Positions 57,801 to 63,365 of a stretch of DNA of 64,000 bases are shown here, piece after piece (position 1 is the first letter of the stretch; each line of letters opens with the position of its first letter). Under the pieces are notes generated by a model. The model did no database searches and was not told the origin of the DNA. It saw only the letters and a program-made list of their open reading frames with translations. This DNA is from Sipunculus nudus (lineage: Eukaryota; Annelida; Sipuncula; Golfingiida; Sipunculidae), in contig CM049315.1 in assembly GCA_026874595.1 (NCBI GenBank), forward strand, positions 74,348,401 through 74,412,400, in the 5' to 3' direction. The position numbers and the translations under genes are program-made.

Positions 57801-58264
57801 ATCATTCATAAATATTTAATCAAAATGTATTTCATAAACATTGGCAAAGACTGACGGGCAGTCCATCATAAACAGAAAGACATAAAAGCAAGTGAAAACA
57901 TCCTGTTTTAAATAACTTAGAACAAAGAGAAACTTAAGGACATTGGTAGGTCTTGTGGTTTCAAAGCATGCTAGGCCAATGGACAGACAGACAGACGGAC
58001 ATCACAACAGCCAAAGGAAAATATATTGTAACTAGCTCCAATGCCTTATAGTCAGCGGAGCTTAAAACTATTCAGATAACACACAAAGGCTAGGGGAGAA
58101 TTTGAGTACAAGAATCATAGACAAATGTAACAGGAAACCCTATTTACCCATGTTTCTTTTTTCCCTGTGGGGTCCACAAAGATGAGATGAGTAGCGGTCA
58201 GATACAAAGTTCCCACCGCTGGTTTCCGAGCATTGAAGCGGTCCAGAAGCCGGACATTGTCCAC
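6646..58264 (-). CDS. MTMR6: Myotubularin-related phosphatase, MTMR6/7/8 subfamily, with C-terminal FYVE-like finger (13 exons; first exon missing)
   Basis: Predicted phosphoinositide 3-phosphatase acting on PI3P and PI(3,5)P2 at endosomal membranes, as known for active MTMR6/7/8 proteins. Thirteen minus-strand exons join in consistent phase into 721 codons plus TGA. Numbering from the first exon seen: PH-GRAM about 1-130, phosphatase about 140-470, coiled coil about 510-540, acidic/Ser-rich linker about 545-640, FYVE-like finger 653-701. The signature CSDGWDRT at 326-333 keeps the catalytic Cys326 and Arg332, so it should be active, unlike MTMR9-type pseudophosphatases. The run [11 protein letters not shown] and the FWRGMY segment also fit MTMR6/7/8. 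The first coding exon (about eight residues, ending in phase 0) was not found and probably lies beyond the right edge. Oddities are a 76-bp minisatellite made from one donor site and a duplicated acceptor in the last exon. Human members as known to me lack the zinc finger. Assignment among MTMR6, 7 and 8 is not resolved, because the vertebrate split may postdate this gene. Confidence 0.93.
6811..6900 (-). repeat. 45-bp tandem duplication of the last exon's 3' splice site
   Basis: Positions 6811-6855 and 6856-6900 are a direct repeat with three mismatches. On the minus strand each copy carries the same TTATTTTACTTTGCAG followed by TACCACTG. The second acceptor would start the exon at 6861 and add exactly 45 nt (15 codons, no stop) to the final exon, inside the zinc finger. 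Confidence 0.9.
7433..7846 (-). CDS. MTMR6: MTMR exon, coiled-coil end, acidic linker and first FYVE zinc ligands (residues 528-665)
   Basis: Acceptor TTTCAATGCAG, donor GTAAGT, 414 bp, phase 0/0. It opens with [18 protein letters not shown], continuing the coiled coil. A Ser/Glu/Asp-rich linker of low conservation follows, including [13 protein letters not shown] and a [14 protein letters not shown] stretch. It ends [20 protein letters not shown] plus FNKK, supplying the first zinc-ligand pair (Cys653, Cys655) of the FYVE-like finger. Confidence 0.92.
8055..8830. mobile_element. Family R2-related element, copy d, with three internal repeats
   Basis: It begins gattggtcatgacgctcagc. A block containing gatatgggtaacagagacct recurs near 8166, 8497 and 8747, about 330 and 250 bp apart, each followed by a related stretch. 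No right end was found, and no coding potential was recognised. Confidence 0.5.
9300..10848. mobile_element. Family R1 element, 5'-truncated copy e
   Basis: The right end is recognisable (agctcacaggttcgctaaaa at about 10829-10848). The interior shares the ggctgaccaggtttaggtga block (from 9319) and three accatttgaacaaac-type sub-repeats with the other copies. No left end was seen. It lies in the intron between the exons at 7846 and 10957. Confidence 0.55.
10957..11083 (-). CDS. MTMR6: MTMR exon, FWR motif and coiled-coil start (residues 485-527)
   Basis: Acceptor TTCTTTAAG, donor GTAGGG, 127 bp, phase 2 in and 0 out. The split codon AA|A gives Lys. It encodes [18 protein letters not shown], then a heptad-like stretch ending [11 protein letters not shown]. 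It joins the upstream exon as PQAYKFWRGMY, the expected family join. A 10-kb repeat-filled intron precedes it. Confidence 0.94.
11246..13196. mobile_element. Family R2 element, copy a (GCTCAGCTGA inverted ends)
   Basis: The left end, aagggacctatgggtca then gctcagctg, occurs twice, 45 bp apart (11250 and 11295). The right end reads gatgacttgtagtcagctga then gctaaaaa. It contains the ggtcaaagttgggc block and a GGAC simple repeat just before the right end. A 16-G run lies near 12294. No coding potential was recognised. Confidence 0.6.
13111..13148. repeat. (GGAC/AGAC)n simple repeat inside an R2 element
   Basis: The sequence acggacggacagacggacag and its continuation lie 50 bp before the R2 right end. 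A matching run is at 18619-18660 in copy b. Confidence 0.9.
13830..16745. repeat. Array of eight ~322-336 bp units inside an inverted-end element
   Basis: The motif aacaggtggcgccacctgtt or a close variant recurs at about 14105, 14427, 14753, 15077, 15400, 15736, 16072 and 16398. Spacings are 322-336 bp, and the last unit is diverged. Possible ends are atatcgccagaca near 13843 and its inverse tgtctggtgatac near 16728. Short minus-strand ORFs here (for example 14930-15133) are copies of the unit, not genes. A CGG run (16677-16694) sits near the right end. It occupies the 10-kb intron of the MTMR gene. Confidence 0.85.
16746..17419. other. Intron sequence, nothing recognised
   Basis: AT-rich sequence between two repeat elements. 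The 83-codon plus-strand frame at 17106 has no recognisable domain. Confidence 0.5.
17420..18708. mobile_element. Family R2 element, copy b, with two internal units
   Basis: Two diverged units start near 17425 and 18100 with atggtcaaagttgggcaaaa-type sequence. The right end matches copy a, with a GGAC run followed by gctcagatgactt and tcagctgagctaaaaa. Short minus-strand frames (17656-17874, 18359-18556) are translations of this repeat and recur at 12848-13051, so they are not genes. Confidence 0.6.
18709..21232. other. Intron sequence with a CpG-richer block
   Basis: About 18800-20260 is richer in CG than the rest of the intron. It includes caggcctcgatt at 18806 and gggcccgggcttgc near 19937, suggesting an older insertion. 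At 20330-20504 there are atttgtatttgaata-like repeats ending tgaccccaatcctg, possibly a decayed relative of the element at 2831. No gene was recognised. Confidence 0.45.
21233..21367 (-). CDS. MTMR6: MTMR exon after the phosphatase core (residues 440-484)
   Basis: Acceptor TTGTTGTAG, donor GTAAGT, 135 bp, phase 2 in and 2 out. It encodes [20 protein letters not shown], then [18 protein letters not shown]. The T.SLW.+L......Y.NP.Y pattern matches the segment where MTMR6/7/8 proteins leave the catalytic core. Confidence 0.95.
21478..22233. mobile_element. hAT-like non-autonomous element with CAGTRGCGGATCCA ends
   Basis: Left CAGTAGCGGATCCA and right TGGATCCGCCACTG are inverted with one mismatch. 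A G-run lies inside the left end and a C-run inside the right end. An internal direct repeat of about 110 bp starts with gtgcccgaaaatgctcaaat near 21964 and 22073. Flanks match at 6 of 8 bases only if the ends are shifted by one. The frames at 21702-22098 and 22057-22290 are inside it and are not genes. Confidence 0.7.
22234..23145. other. Intron sequence, nothing recognised
   Basis: AT-rich sequence with no clear repeat or exon between the hAT-like element and the exon at 23146. Confidence 0.5.
23146..23399 (-). CDS. MTMR6: MTMR exon, end of phosphatase and SET-interacting region (residues 356-439)
   Basis: Acceptor ATTCCAG, donor GTAATC, 254 bp, phase 0 in and 2 out. It encodes [19 protein letters not shown], then [19 protein letters not shown] and [18 protein letters not shown], ending with a CEKDRIDL run. 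The IEKEW.SFGHKF motif directly follows the P-loop helix in active myotubularins. Confidence 0.97.
23935..24057 (-). CDS. MTMR6: MTMR exon with catalytic P-loop CSDGWDRT (residues 315-355)
   Basis: Acceptor CTTTCAG, donor GTACGG, 123 bp, phase 0/0. It encodes [20 protein letters not shown], then [14 protein letters not shown]. This is the CX5R active site: Cys326 is the nucleophile, Arg332 binds phosphate, and the two Asp residues are retained. Phosphatase activity is therefore expected. Confidence 0.97.
24089..24195. mobile_element. Very small TA-flanked inverted-repeat element (about 107 bp)
   Basis: The ends are tatagtaaaacc and ggttttactgta. The interior has gaccacc and ggtggtcac arms, so the whole piece can fold on itself. 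It lies 32 bp from the acceptor of the catalytic-loop exon. Confidence 0.55.
24196..25253. other. Intron sequence with a weak ggtaggaatgtgt repeat
   Basis: Between 24600 and 24760 gggtaggaaggtgtaccttc-type phrases recur two or three times. Otherwise nothing was recognised. Confidence 0.45.
25254..25410 (+). repeat. SINE-like repeat, copy 1, with pol III A and B box-like motifs
   Basis: tagcaaagtag at 25307 resembles an A box, and ggtacgaatcc at 25350-25360 matches the B box GGTTCGANTCC but for one base. The spacing of about 43 bp is usual for tRNA-derived SINEs. It ends near ttcatgtaacaaactgag. Confidence 0.5.
25556..25705 (+). repeat. SINE-like repeat, copy 2
   Basis: It is a direct repeat of the copy about 300 bp earlier. 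tagtgaagcgg at 25608-25618 fits the A box. The B box region (ggaatcaaatc) is decayed. Its right end is about 20 bp from the donor of the MTMR exon at 25725. The short plus-strand frame over it is not a gene. Confidence 0.5.
25725..25834 (-). CDS. MTMR6: MTMR exon, phosphatase domain before the active site (residues 278-314)
   Basis: Acceptor ATTGACAG, donor GTAAGT, 110 bp, phase 1 in and 0 out. It encodes (V)[20 protein letters not shown], then [16 protein letters not shown]. The SGWL.HI...+D motif precedes the catalytic loop exon in the family. A SINE-like sequence lies about 20 bp beyond its donor. Confidence 0.95.
26245..26940. repeat. Degenerate tandem repeat around cctctgacctcattaaatat
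   Basis: The motif recurs near 26250, 26391, 26553, 26655 and 26803 at irregular 100-160 bp steps. It alternates with aggtgagatatttta-type and ggtaagttatcg-type blocks. It fills most of the intron between the exons at 25834 and 27095. The remainder of that intron is AT-rich with nothing recognised. Confidence 0.6.
27095..27227 (-). CDS. MTMR6: MTMR exon, phosphatase domain (residues 234-277)
   Basis: Acceptor TTTGTAG, donor GTCAGT (a less usual but valid GT donor), 133 bp, ending in phase 1. It encodes [16 protein letters not shown], then [29 protein letters not shown] and IENIHVMR.S are diagnostic myotubularin motifs. Confidence 0.96.
27642..27776 (-). CDS. MTMR6: MTMR exon, phosphatase domain (residues 189-233)
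   Basis: Acceptor TTTCCAAG, donor GTAAGT, 135 bp, phase 0/0. It encodes [20 protein letters not shown], then [12 protein letters not shown] and ends FVVDTRPK. The I.RCSQPL.G and DTRPK motifs are conserved family motifs. Confidence 0.96.
28360..28740. mobile_element. Family R3 element with GCCTCTGCCA inverted ends
   Basis: gcctctgcca at 28360 is inverted as tggcagaggc at 28720. The body contains cacttatgcatgaatgaacc and aatgggccaatgaataa. It is the clearest copy in the window and lies in an MTMR intron. A low-complexity ctgtaatgta-type stretch lies just before it (28140-28260). Confidence 0.65.
28741..30110. other. Intron sequence with a short ggtggtctta repeat
   Basis: caggtggtcttatgagacag at about 30037 resembles tcaggtggtcttataagacg at 28013, a small dispersed repeat. 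No exon signal was seen beyond the flanking MTMR exons. Confidence 0.45.
30111..30239 (-). CDS. MTMR6: MTMR exon, start of phosphatase domain (residues 146-188)
   Basis: Acceptor ATTACAG, donor GTAAGG, 129 bp, phase 0/0. It encodes [12 protein letters not shown], then [18 protein letters not shown]. The CDTYP and F+S+GR.PVLSY motifs are hallmarks of the start of myotubularin phosphatase domains. The internal ATG at the exon start is a coding Met, not a translation start. Confidence 0.96.
30262..30440. repeat. 41-bp tandem repeat in a short intron
   Basis: A unit with attacaggtaactgcattaa recurs at 41-bp steps, with cag at 30271, 30312, 30353, 30394 and 30435. It begins about 25 bp from the acceptor of the exon at 30239. 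The rest of this intron (30441-30880) is simple AT-rich sequence. Confidence 0.75.
30881..31035 (-). CDS. MTMR6: MTMR exon, end of PH-GRAM and linker (residues 94-145)
   Basis: Acceptor ATTTCAG, donor GTAACT, 155 bp, phase 1 in and 0 out. The split codon G|CC gives Ala. It encodes [10 protein letters not shown], then [19 protein letters not shown] and [12 protein letters not shown]. The GW..D...E..RMGVPN pattern is typical of the myotubularin linker between the GRAM and phosphatase parts. Confidence 0.95.
31036..32021. other. Intron sequence, nothing recognised
   Basis: AT-rich, with a short C/A run at 31817. The minus-strand frames at 31712-32105 have no recognisable domain. Confidence 0.5.
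32022..32312. mobile_element. Family R3 element (inverted orientation) next to the minisatellite
   Basis: It begins aaggaatgcaagcctctgcc and ends near ttttggcaaatgc. The interior ttcattcataagtgactgta and tcttcattggcccattcc match the other copies in reverse complement. It ends 200 bp before the first 76-bp unit. Confidence 0.6.
32513..40023. repeat. 76-bp minisatellite, 98 copies plus the founder, derived from an exon end and its donor site
   Basis: Units start at 32513 + 76n. Copies checked at 32513, 32589, 32665, 32741, 36313 and 38593 are in exact register, and the founder unit with the true exon end starts at 39961, exactly 98 periods away. Each unit has 54 bp matching the 3' end of the exon at 39970-40132 and 22 bp of intron start, so each carries CACNCTG|GTAGGTAGA on the minus strand. 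Variant positions include CTCTAG/GTCTAG, CAGTGTG/CAGGGTG and ACCTTG/ACATTG. The array lies wholly in the downstream intron. A 76-bp period is not a multiple of three and stops occur, so it is not coding. Confidence 0.97.
39970..40132 (-). CDS. MTMR6: MTMR exon, PH-GRAM middle (residues 40-93); founder of the minisatellite
   Basis: Acceptor TGTTACAG, donor GTAGGTAGA, 163 bp, ending in phase 1. It encodes [16 protein letters not shown], then [16 protein letters not shown] and ends LSHP plus one base. It continues directly from ETW of the previous exon, as in MTMR6 ([17 protein letters not shown]). The last 54 exon bases and first 22 intron bases form the unit that is repeated about 98 times just downstream. 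Confidence 0.95.
40341..43105. mobile_element. Family R1 element, copy a (non-autonomous, inverted GCGAACCTGTG ends)
   Basis: The left end reads aacaaggcctacaggcctaa then tgcgaacctgtg. The right end reads cataagctcacaggttcgct followed by poly-A. The core GCGAACCTGTG is inverted at the two ends. The interior holds diverged sub-repeats containing accatttgaacaaacttgag and no transposase-like reading frame. The 121-codon minus-strand frame at 41254-41619 comes from a low-complexity stretch around ctgcactgagtgaactcttg. Confidence 0.7.
43831..48096. mobile_element. Family R1 element, copy b, with a repeated right end
   Basis: It has the same left end as copy a (aacaaggcctacaggcctaa). There are two right-end copies, one ending near 47530 (agctcacaagttcgctaaaa) and one near 48096 (agcttacaggttcgctaaaa). 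The last roughly 560 bp therefore look tandemly duplicated. The interior matches copy a, including the ggtggcgccacc motif. No protein family was recognised. Confidence 0.68.
48097..49800. other. Intron sequence, nothing recognised
   Basis: AT-rich unique-looking sequence between an R1 copy and the 438-bp inverted-repeat element. Confidence 0.5.
49801..50238. mobile_element. Inverted-repeat element (about 438 bp) containing a chance 95-codon frame
   Basis: The ends are tataagccggcctcc and gggaggtcgctttata, inverted with two mismatches. A further inner match is attttttgcggc with gccgcgaaaaaat. The plus-strand frame at 49830-50117 lies inside it and has no recognised domain. Confidence 0.6.
50239..51515. 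other. Intron sequence with a partial repeat of 49.6 kb
   Basis: 50390-50530 resembles 49620-49775 (gttttccattagatcttgta occurs in both), a dispersed or segmental repeat. The rest is unrecognised. Confidence 0.5.
51516..54185. mobile_element. Family R1 element, copy c
   Basis: The left end aacaaggcctacagg is followed by atgcgaacctgtgc. The right end is decayed (gagctcaaaggttccctaaa). The interior repeats the ggctgaccagacttagg block, the ctgcactgagtgaactc tandem block and the accattcaaacatacttgag type sub-repeat. It is in the same orientation as copies a and b, in the same intron. Confidence 0.66.
54300..54556. mobile_element. Family R2 fragment, copy e (right part)
   Basis: It shares cctaatttcagg and tctaggtccaa with the 8.1-8.8 kb copy. 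It ends gatgacttacagtcagctga then actgaa, a diverged R2 right end. It lies immediately beyond an R1 copy. Confidence 0.5.
54590..55420. repeat. Family R4: degenerate tandem units with aggtcaaaggtcaaggtcac
   Basis: Motifs of the form gaggtcaaaggtcaaggtca recur near 54733, 54950, 55095, 55240 and 55375 at 140-220 bp spacing. Each is linked to a block like gacatatggattt or catctttaaaaag. No reading frame of interest crosses it. Confidence 0.6.
55421..57879. other. Intron sequence, nothing recognised
   Basis: AT-rich unique-looking sequence. Short frames (for example 55531-55752, 57463-57672) carry no recognisable motif and no paired splice sites that would extend the MTMR protein. Confidence 0.5.
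57880..58066. mobile_element. Family R2 fragment, copy f (right end)
   Basis: It contains cattggtaggtcttgtggtt, a GGACAGAC simple run and the end gccttatagtcagcggagct. It is a right-end fragment about 80 bp from the exon at 58148. Confidence 0.5.
58148..58264 (-). CDS. MTMR6: MTMR exon, PH-GRAM start (residues 1-39)
   Basis: Acceptor TTTTAG and donor GTAAAT flank 117 bp in phase 0/0. It encodes [10 protein letters not shown] followed by [15 protein letters not shown] and ends in KKETW. This is the opening of the PH-GRAM domain that binds phosphoinositides in this family. A short upstream exon carrying the start Met must exist. An 18-kb intron separates it from the next exon. Confidence 0.92.
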
Positions 58265-58459
58265 CTAAAAAACAGAACGAGATAAAATCAACATTTGTGC
58301 AGGCTAACTTATTGTAAACAACCTCTCTGGAACAGCCCTGAAAAATTATAATGATAAAGAGATCAGAGCTGAAACCAAGATGTATCCCATAATTCTGCAC
58401 ATAATTCTGAGAACGATGATTTGACTAACCACATTTTAAAGGGAGCTAGCTATATTTGT

Positions 58460-58860
58460 GCTTGTATTCACCTATTTGGCAAATATTCCCAGGTTCATTC
58501 GTACATTTGTAATATTCCTGGAAATCCTTCCTGGACCCAGATCATGAGGCAGATCCACACCAAAATCAAATCGATTCTTCATTGGCCCATCCCCAAAATG
58601 CCCTGAAAACTTAACTTCACTGTATATCTTTAATCAGAGACACACTGAAACTAGCTAGAGTCCAAACTGAGTAAACATTAGCCTAATTAAACATGAAAAA
58701 TCAAATATTCACAAATGTACAGTCACTTATGCATGAAAGTACCTGGGAAAATGGGCTCAATAAGTGAATGTATGCATGGTTTTGAGAACATGCCACAATA
58801 AAGACCCTCCCCCCCCCCCCCCACACACACAGCAGATGCTTGCATTCCTTAGGATGCAGA
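58460..58860. mobile_element. Two R3 fragments in opposite orientation
   Basis: The left part (58460-58620) reads in the same sense as the copy at 1797. The right part (58690-58860) reads in the opposite sense and ends gatgcttgcattccttagga. Together they could form a long imperfect hairpin. A C15 run lies near 58808. Confidence 0.5.
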
Positions 58861-59166
58861 TTTCAAGTTACATGTTGTATTGTTGTGTGCCCTTTTCCTG
58901 ACAGCATTGTGTGTACAGCCCCTGGTTTTAATGTTTGTTAATGTTTACTGGGCTGTATGTATATGTTCTAGTCAGTTAATGATCACTTATTGTTGAGGTA
59001 ACGATGTGTCATCTACAGCAAGGCGTAACAGAGAATCCACCCTGTGCAGCTGCCTAATACAGAATGTTCATTTTCTTAATTTTTGTATTTTCTGTGTCTC
59101 TTTTTATATGTATACTGTGGTTTCCTGTTAGTATTAATATGAGGGTCTCAAATTCACTTTATTCAA

Positions 59167-59610
59167 AACAAGGCCTACAGACCTAATGCGAACCTGTGCA
59201 AAGTTTGGGAGTATGAATGGAGGTTTATTTTTAAAATTTAATATTGATCCTCTTATGTCCTGCATATCTACCTTAGTCATTATGATTTCGGACCTGAAAG
59301 TTTTGGACTAGGACATTTTAAAACTAGGATGTATCAGTCAGGATATTTTGGCTATGTTTTTTTTTTGCCAGGGAGGATTATTGGGACAGATGAACGGACA
59401 ATACGGCGGCTTGGTTTCGTATAAGAACACTTTTTAATGTTTTTTAGCTTCTTCCCTATAAAATCTAAGAAAATGCAGAAAGCCATGAAATAAGCAAAAT
59501 CTGATAGAATTTTTTAAATGAAAAATTTTTTTTTTTAATTTGGTGATGCTAGCTCCTGCCCTTTTTGACAACTCCACACCACTGCATAAGCTCACAGATT
59601 AGCTAAAAAG
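59167..59610. mobile_element. Family R1 element, short internally deleted copy d
   Basis: It is about 444 bp, with left end aacaaggcctacagacctaa and right end ataagctcacagattagcta. The first about 150 bp match the left part of copy a and the last about 150 bp match its right part. The middle is missing, as in a deletion derivative. Confidence 0.65.
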
Positions 59611-62117
59611 GGAAAAAATCACAAAAAATGAAACCTTCGTGAAAAAGACAACTCACCTACACAGGTGAACAGTTATTTATAGTAGCTTCATTTGCATTTT
59701 ATGTATGTTAATTGTTATCCTGGAACCACAGCTGTAGGTTTAACAGTGGAAAAGCAAAAGACTGGTATCATATATAACACATTTGTATTTTCAGTAATAA
59801 TCAAAAACAACTGTTACCAATAGTATAAGATCTTTCATATTTTATCTGTTTTTGGGGAACAAGAATTCCTACTGGTAGTTGTGGGTCCTCATCAAATTGG
59901 TGGGAAATCAGTGCAAATATTAAACAATGTGATAATGGATACTGGTATACTATGTGTAATTTGCTGCATGGTAAGACTGCGAAAATGGAACCCTCTTGAA
60001 ACAATTAAAAAATGAGAATGGTGAAATATCAGCCTTGCAAATATTCACAGTATTCAAATATTTTATGTAGATGAGAGTCTGGGCCAAAGCTTTGGGAACC
60101 CAGAAAATGACTTCATACATGTATATAATTGATTAATACCTCTGAAATGTTGGGCTGTAATTTCATTTAAGAGAAACCCTACTGGAAGTGGAGCAGGGTG
60201 TACTGTAATCATATTTTCCCTTTGGATTAAAAAAATGATTATGTAGAGTTAAAATGGTATATTGTCTTTAAATAATCAAAGCTAGCACCATTCAACTAAC
60301 TTAACAGTTTGAAAAAGCAGCGTGGAAAACGAGACCTTTGCAATTAAAACGAGACATTTGCAATTGTAAAGTAAATCACTGGAGGTCTCCCCTAAATGCC
60401 TGCAACAGAGCTATAATGGGGTTTCAGTGTATCGGGTGTATGACTTGGAAATAAGGTCAAGGTAAAAAATAAATATCAGATGCATACCTATGACATACGA
60501 CTAATATTGTGCGCAAAGGTAAATTTTTGAAAATCAGCCATAATTTAGATCTAGCACAAACATGGGCTGGAAAAAGAAAGTAAAAGAAATTGTGATCAAT
60601 GATTTGCTCTCTAGGGGAATCAAGAAAGTTCACCTAAAATGCTGACAAAAATATTAATGTAGAATAAACACATAAGCCTCAAAAGCATTCCATCAAAATG
60701 GGGGGGGGGGTGGGGTGCTGAATTTTTTAACTTAACGTAGACTGGCCTCAGCTCTTTACAGAGTCGCTTTCATTTTGCTCCCACTATTATAAAATCCTGG
60801 TGGCAGCACCATTATAGCACCTCGTGCCAGTCTATTTCATGCTACTTCCACCAGCATACATAATACAATTTTGAAACTGCCTTAAAATCAATTAACCCAG
60901 GCCTGGACTCCACTAGACTCATAGTTTAAAATTCTCATAACACAATGGTAGCCTTGAAAACATTCGCATGTTTTCCTTTAAAGATAAGGAGCATCACTCA
61001 AGGTATCTCAGTATTGATTCTTCTTTTATATTGGTCAACAGTAGTCTGATAATAAAACTAGACATGTCCCCTTTAACCATCTCCAACAAATTCTTTCTTT
61101 GAATCTTCATTGATTATCAACAAGACTATATACCAGCAGCCTGTACTTTTTATCCCTTCCCATCCTCTCCTGTTTTATTGTGTCGCTGTTCACCGTAAGT
61201 ATCATCCATTTTATGTAAGACAGTATTTTTATGGTCAACCATACAGTGAATTGTTCACTTCTGGTTGAGCTCTTTGATCTCTGCGTTTAGACTCTCATAA
61301 CTACACTTGAATTATATGATATGACATCATACAGGTCTGATCTCCTTTGGTGGCTGTAATGTCCGACTGCTGTCAAACAATAAACTCTGCTTTCAAGGTT
61401 GCTTTTTTTTACCAGTATTCATACAAGGAAAACACAGAGATCTGATTGCTATCATTTATGCATTACATCAAAGTCTTCCATCATTCAAGTATTGATTAAA
61501 GAACTCGTGTCTTGAAAAACCACAAGCCTGCACACTAGAGGCAGGTGTATCAGACAGTAAACAAACCTGGCATAAAAACACAGGAAAACATGAACATTGA
61601 TTTTATTTATCATCTTTTCTTTTTAATGATGGCTTTCATAAATGATCTTTTTTTGGTGATCTAAAAAAACTCATTCTACTTCTAACAGAGTGTCCTGATG
61701 GGGTTTGTAAAATTGTTTGTAAAATTACGTTTGATGATTGAAAGAAAAAACGATAAATAATTATTAATCAATATTTTTACATTACTTCTATATTTTTGTA
61801 AAATTTGCTGTAAAAGCTGGTGCAGAATTTACTTATTTCAGACTCATAAAACCATGTTATCATAGTATTGTTACGTGTAGAATACAACTTGTTTCCACAC
61901 AAAACACAAACTCTTTCTGACACATATGACACAAATTATATATTCACAAGGGCTTGCCTGGTAACAACCATGAGGCAAATTTGAGAAAAAAATATACAAT
62001 ACAATAAAATAACACTGGTTATGATACATGTTTTATATAATAACAGACTGTCTTTACAGTAACTTGACAGGCCTAAAGATATGTTTTATATTATAAACTG
62101 GTTGTCTTGACATAACC
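59611..62117. other. Intron or upstream sequence, first MTMR exon not found
   Basis: It was searched by eye on the minus strand for a start exon ending in a TPK-like codon run followed by GT, without success. A G-run lies at 60701. Nothing else was recognised. Confidence 0.45.
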
Positions 62118-62400
62118 CAGGCCTCGATCGAAATAAATGACATACCCATGTTACTGCCAGAATAAACCGCAAGGCATGACGGGACCAGCTGTCCTCTGAT
62201 ACAGCTGCTTTATACGAAAACTGTCAGCGCCCACAGAAAAAACATGGCCATCACCGCGGGTAGCTGCGATCTCATCTATTAAGTCCCAAGATCCACTCAG
62301 TTCAATACCCTGACAGTGACCCAGCCTACAGGTCACAGAGTGCAGCTGAAATTTCTGGTCCCCATGTTCTTTCATATACATGATCGTAATTTTTTAACCC
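62118..62400 (-). promoter_or_regulatory. Possible CpG-retaining promoter or 5' exon (weak)
   Basis: This segment keeps many CG dinucleotides in CpG-poor surroundings, including ccgcgg. On the minus strand tcatgccttgcgg resembles part of the ZNF143-type promoter motif, and an acatgg|gtatgt donor-like site follows. It lies upstream of the first MTMR exon seen. The 76-codon minus-strand frame here matches nothing I know and does not encode the expected N-terminus. A transposon origin is equally possible, since caggcctcgat also occurs at 18806. Confidence 0.2.
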
Positions 62401-62498
62401 ACTTTTTCATTTAATGTCTACAAGAAAAGATTCCAATTATAAACTAGAATTTTGCAGACCTATGCCAAGGCAGTTTATTACCTGCATATGGCATTTTA

Positions 62499-63365
62499 AA
62501 CAAGGGACCCATGGGTCACGGCGCTCAGCTGATCGTGATTGGACTATAAATGTTTCTCCACTGTGATACTATATCGAGTCGATAAAGCTTATGAATATCA
62601 TTGACATGTTGGGCTATTATAAAGGAATGTAATGTAATATGTGAGTAAATGATAAATGAAAATACCTGACTGATGGATTAATAGAGTCAAATATAGTGGT
62701 TTATTTTTTATTTATTTAAGAGGAGTTGAAAATTGTGATATATTTGAGCAAATATGAATGCAATGACAGCAGTAATAAGCAGTAGTAGAATGATGATAAG
62801 GCTATTTGTTGAAGGATCTAAAGTGTATGGTAGTCTGCAAGCTTTCAATTTGACAGATATGATGTTATGATTAACTACACTGATGAAGTGATTTATGAAT
62901 TTGTGACTGTATGACACAATATCTCTTAAGTCTTGACAAGGTACATTATTGTGATGCCCACTATGTCTACATATTACACAATATTGACATAATTTTTGGC
63001 ATGTAAATAGGTACCTATGGACGTATAGTTATACAAAATATTAAAGTATGAATATATCTGATTCATCTTGTTCTTGCTTACTGAGGCTGACTTTGGGATG
63101 GGGTCCGGAGAAGGGAAAAGTGAGGGCAGCACGAAGGTGGATGTAGAAATATTCTATTGTAATGTTTTTCATTTATATAAGAATATGAAAAGCTAAGAGG
63201 AAAGGGGCCCTCCTACTTTGTTATAGTAAAGTTCTATATATATGATTGCAAACTAATACTCTGACAAGACTGTCATGAAGACAAACAGTAAAATTTTGAG
63301 ATACTGTGATGCATATAAAAATTTACAGATGGACAGGCAAGTGGACAGAATGGACTAATACCTTT
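62499..63365. mobile_element. Family R2 element, copy c (left end and decayed body)
   Basis: The left end, aacaagggacccatgggtca then cggcgctcagctg, matches copy a. A later block with tgacataatttttggcatgt and a GGACAGG run resembles the right part of copies a and b. The right end is not clear. Confidence 0.45.

Noticed and set aside
62151-62381. 76-codon minus-strand frame considered as the missing first exon
   Set aside because: It does not encode the expected short MTMR6/7/8 start, and the donor-like site after it is in the wrong phase for the exon at 58264.
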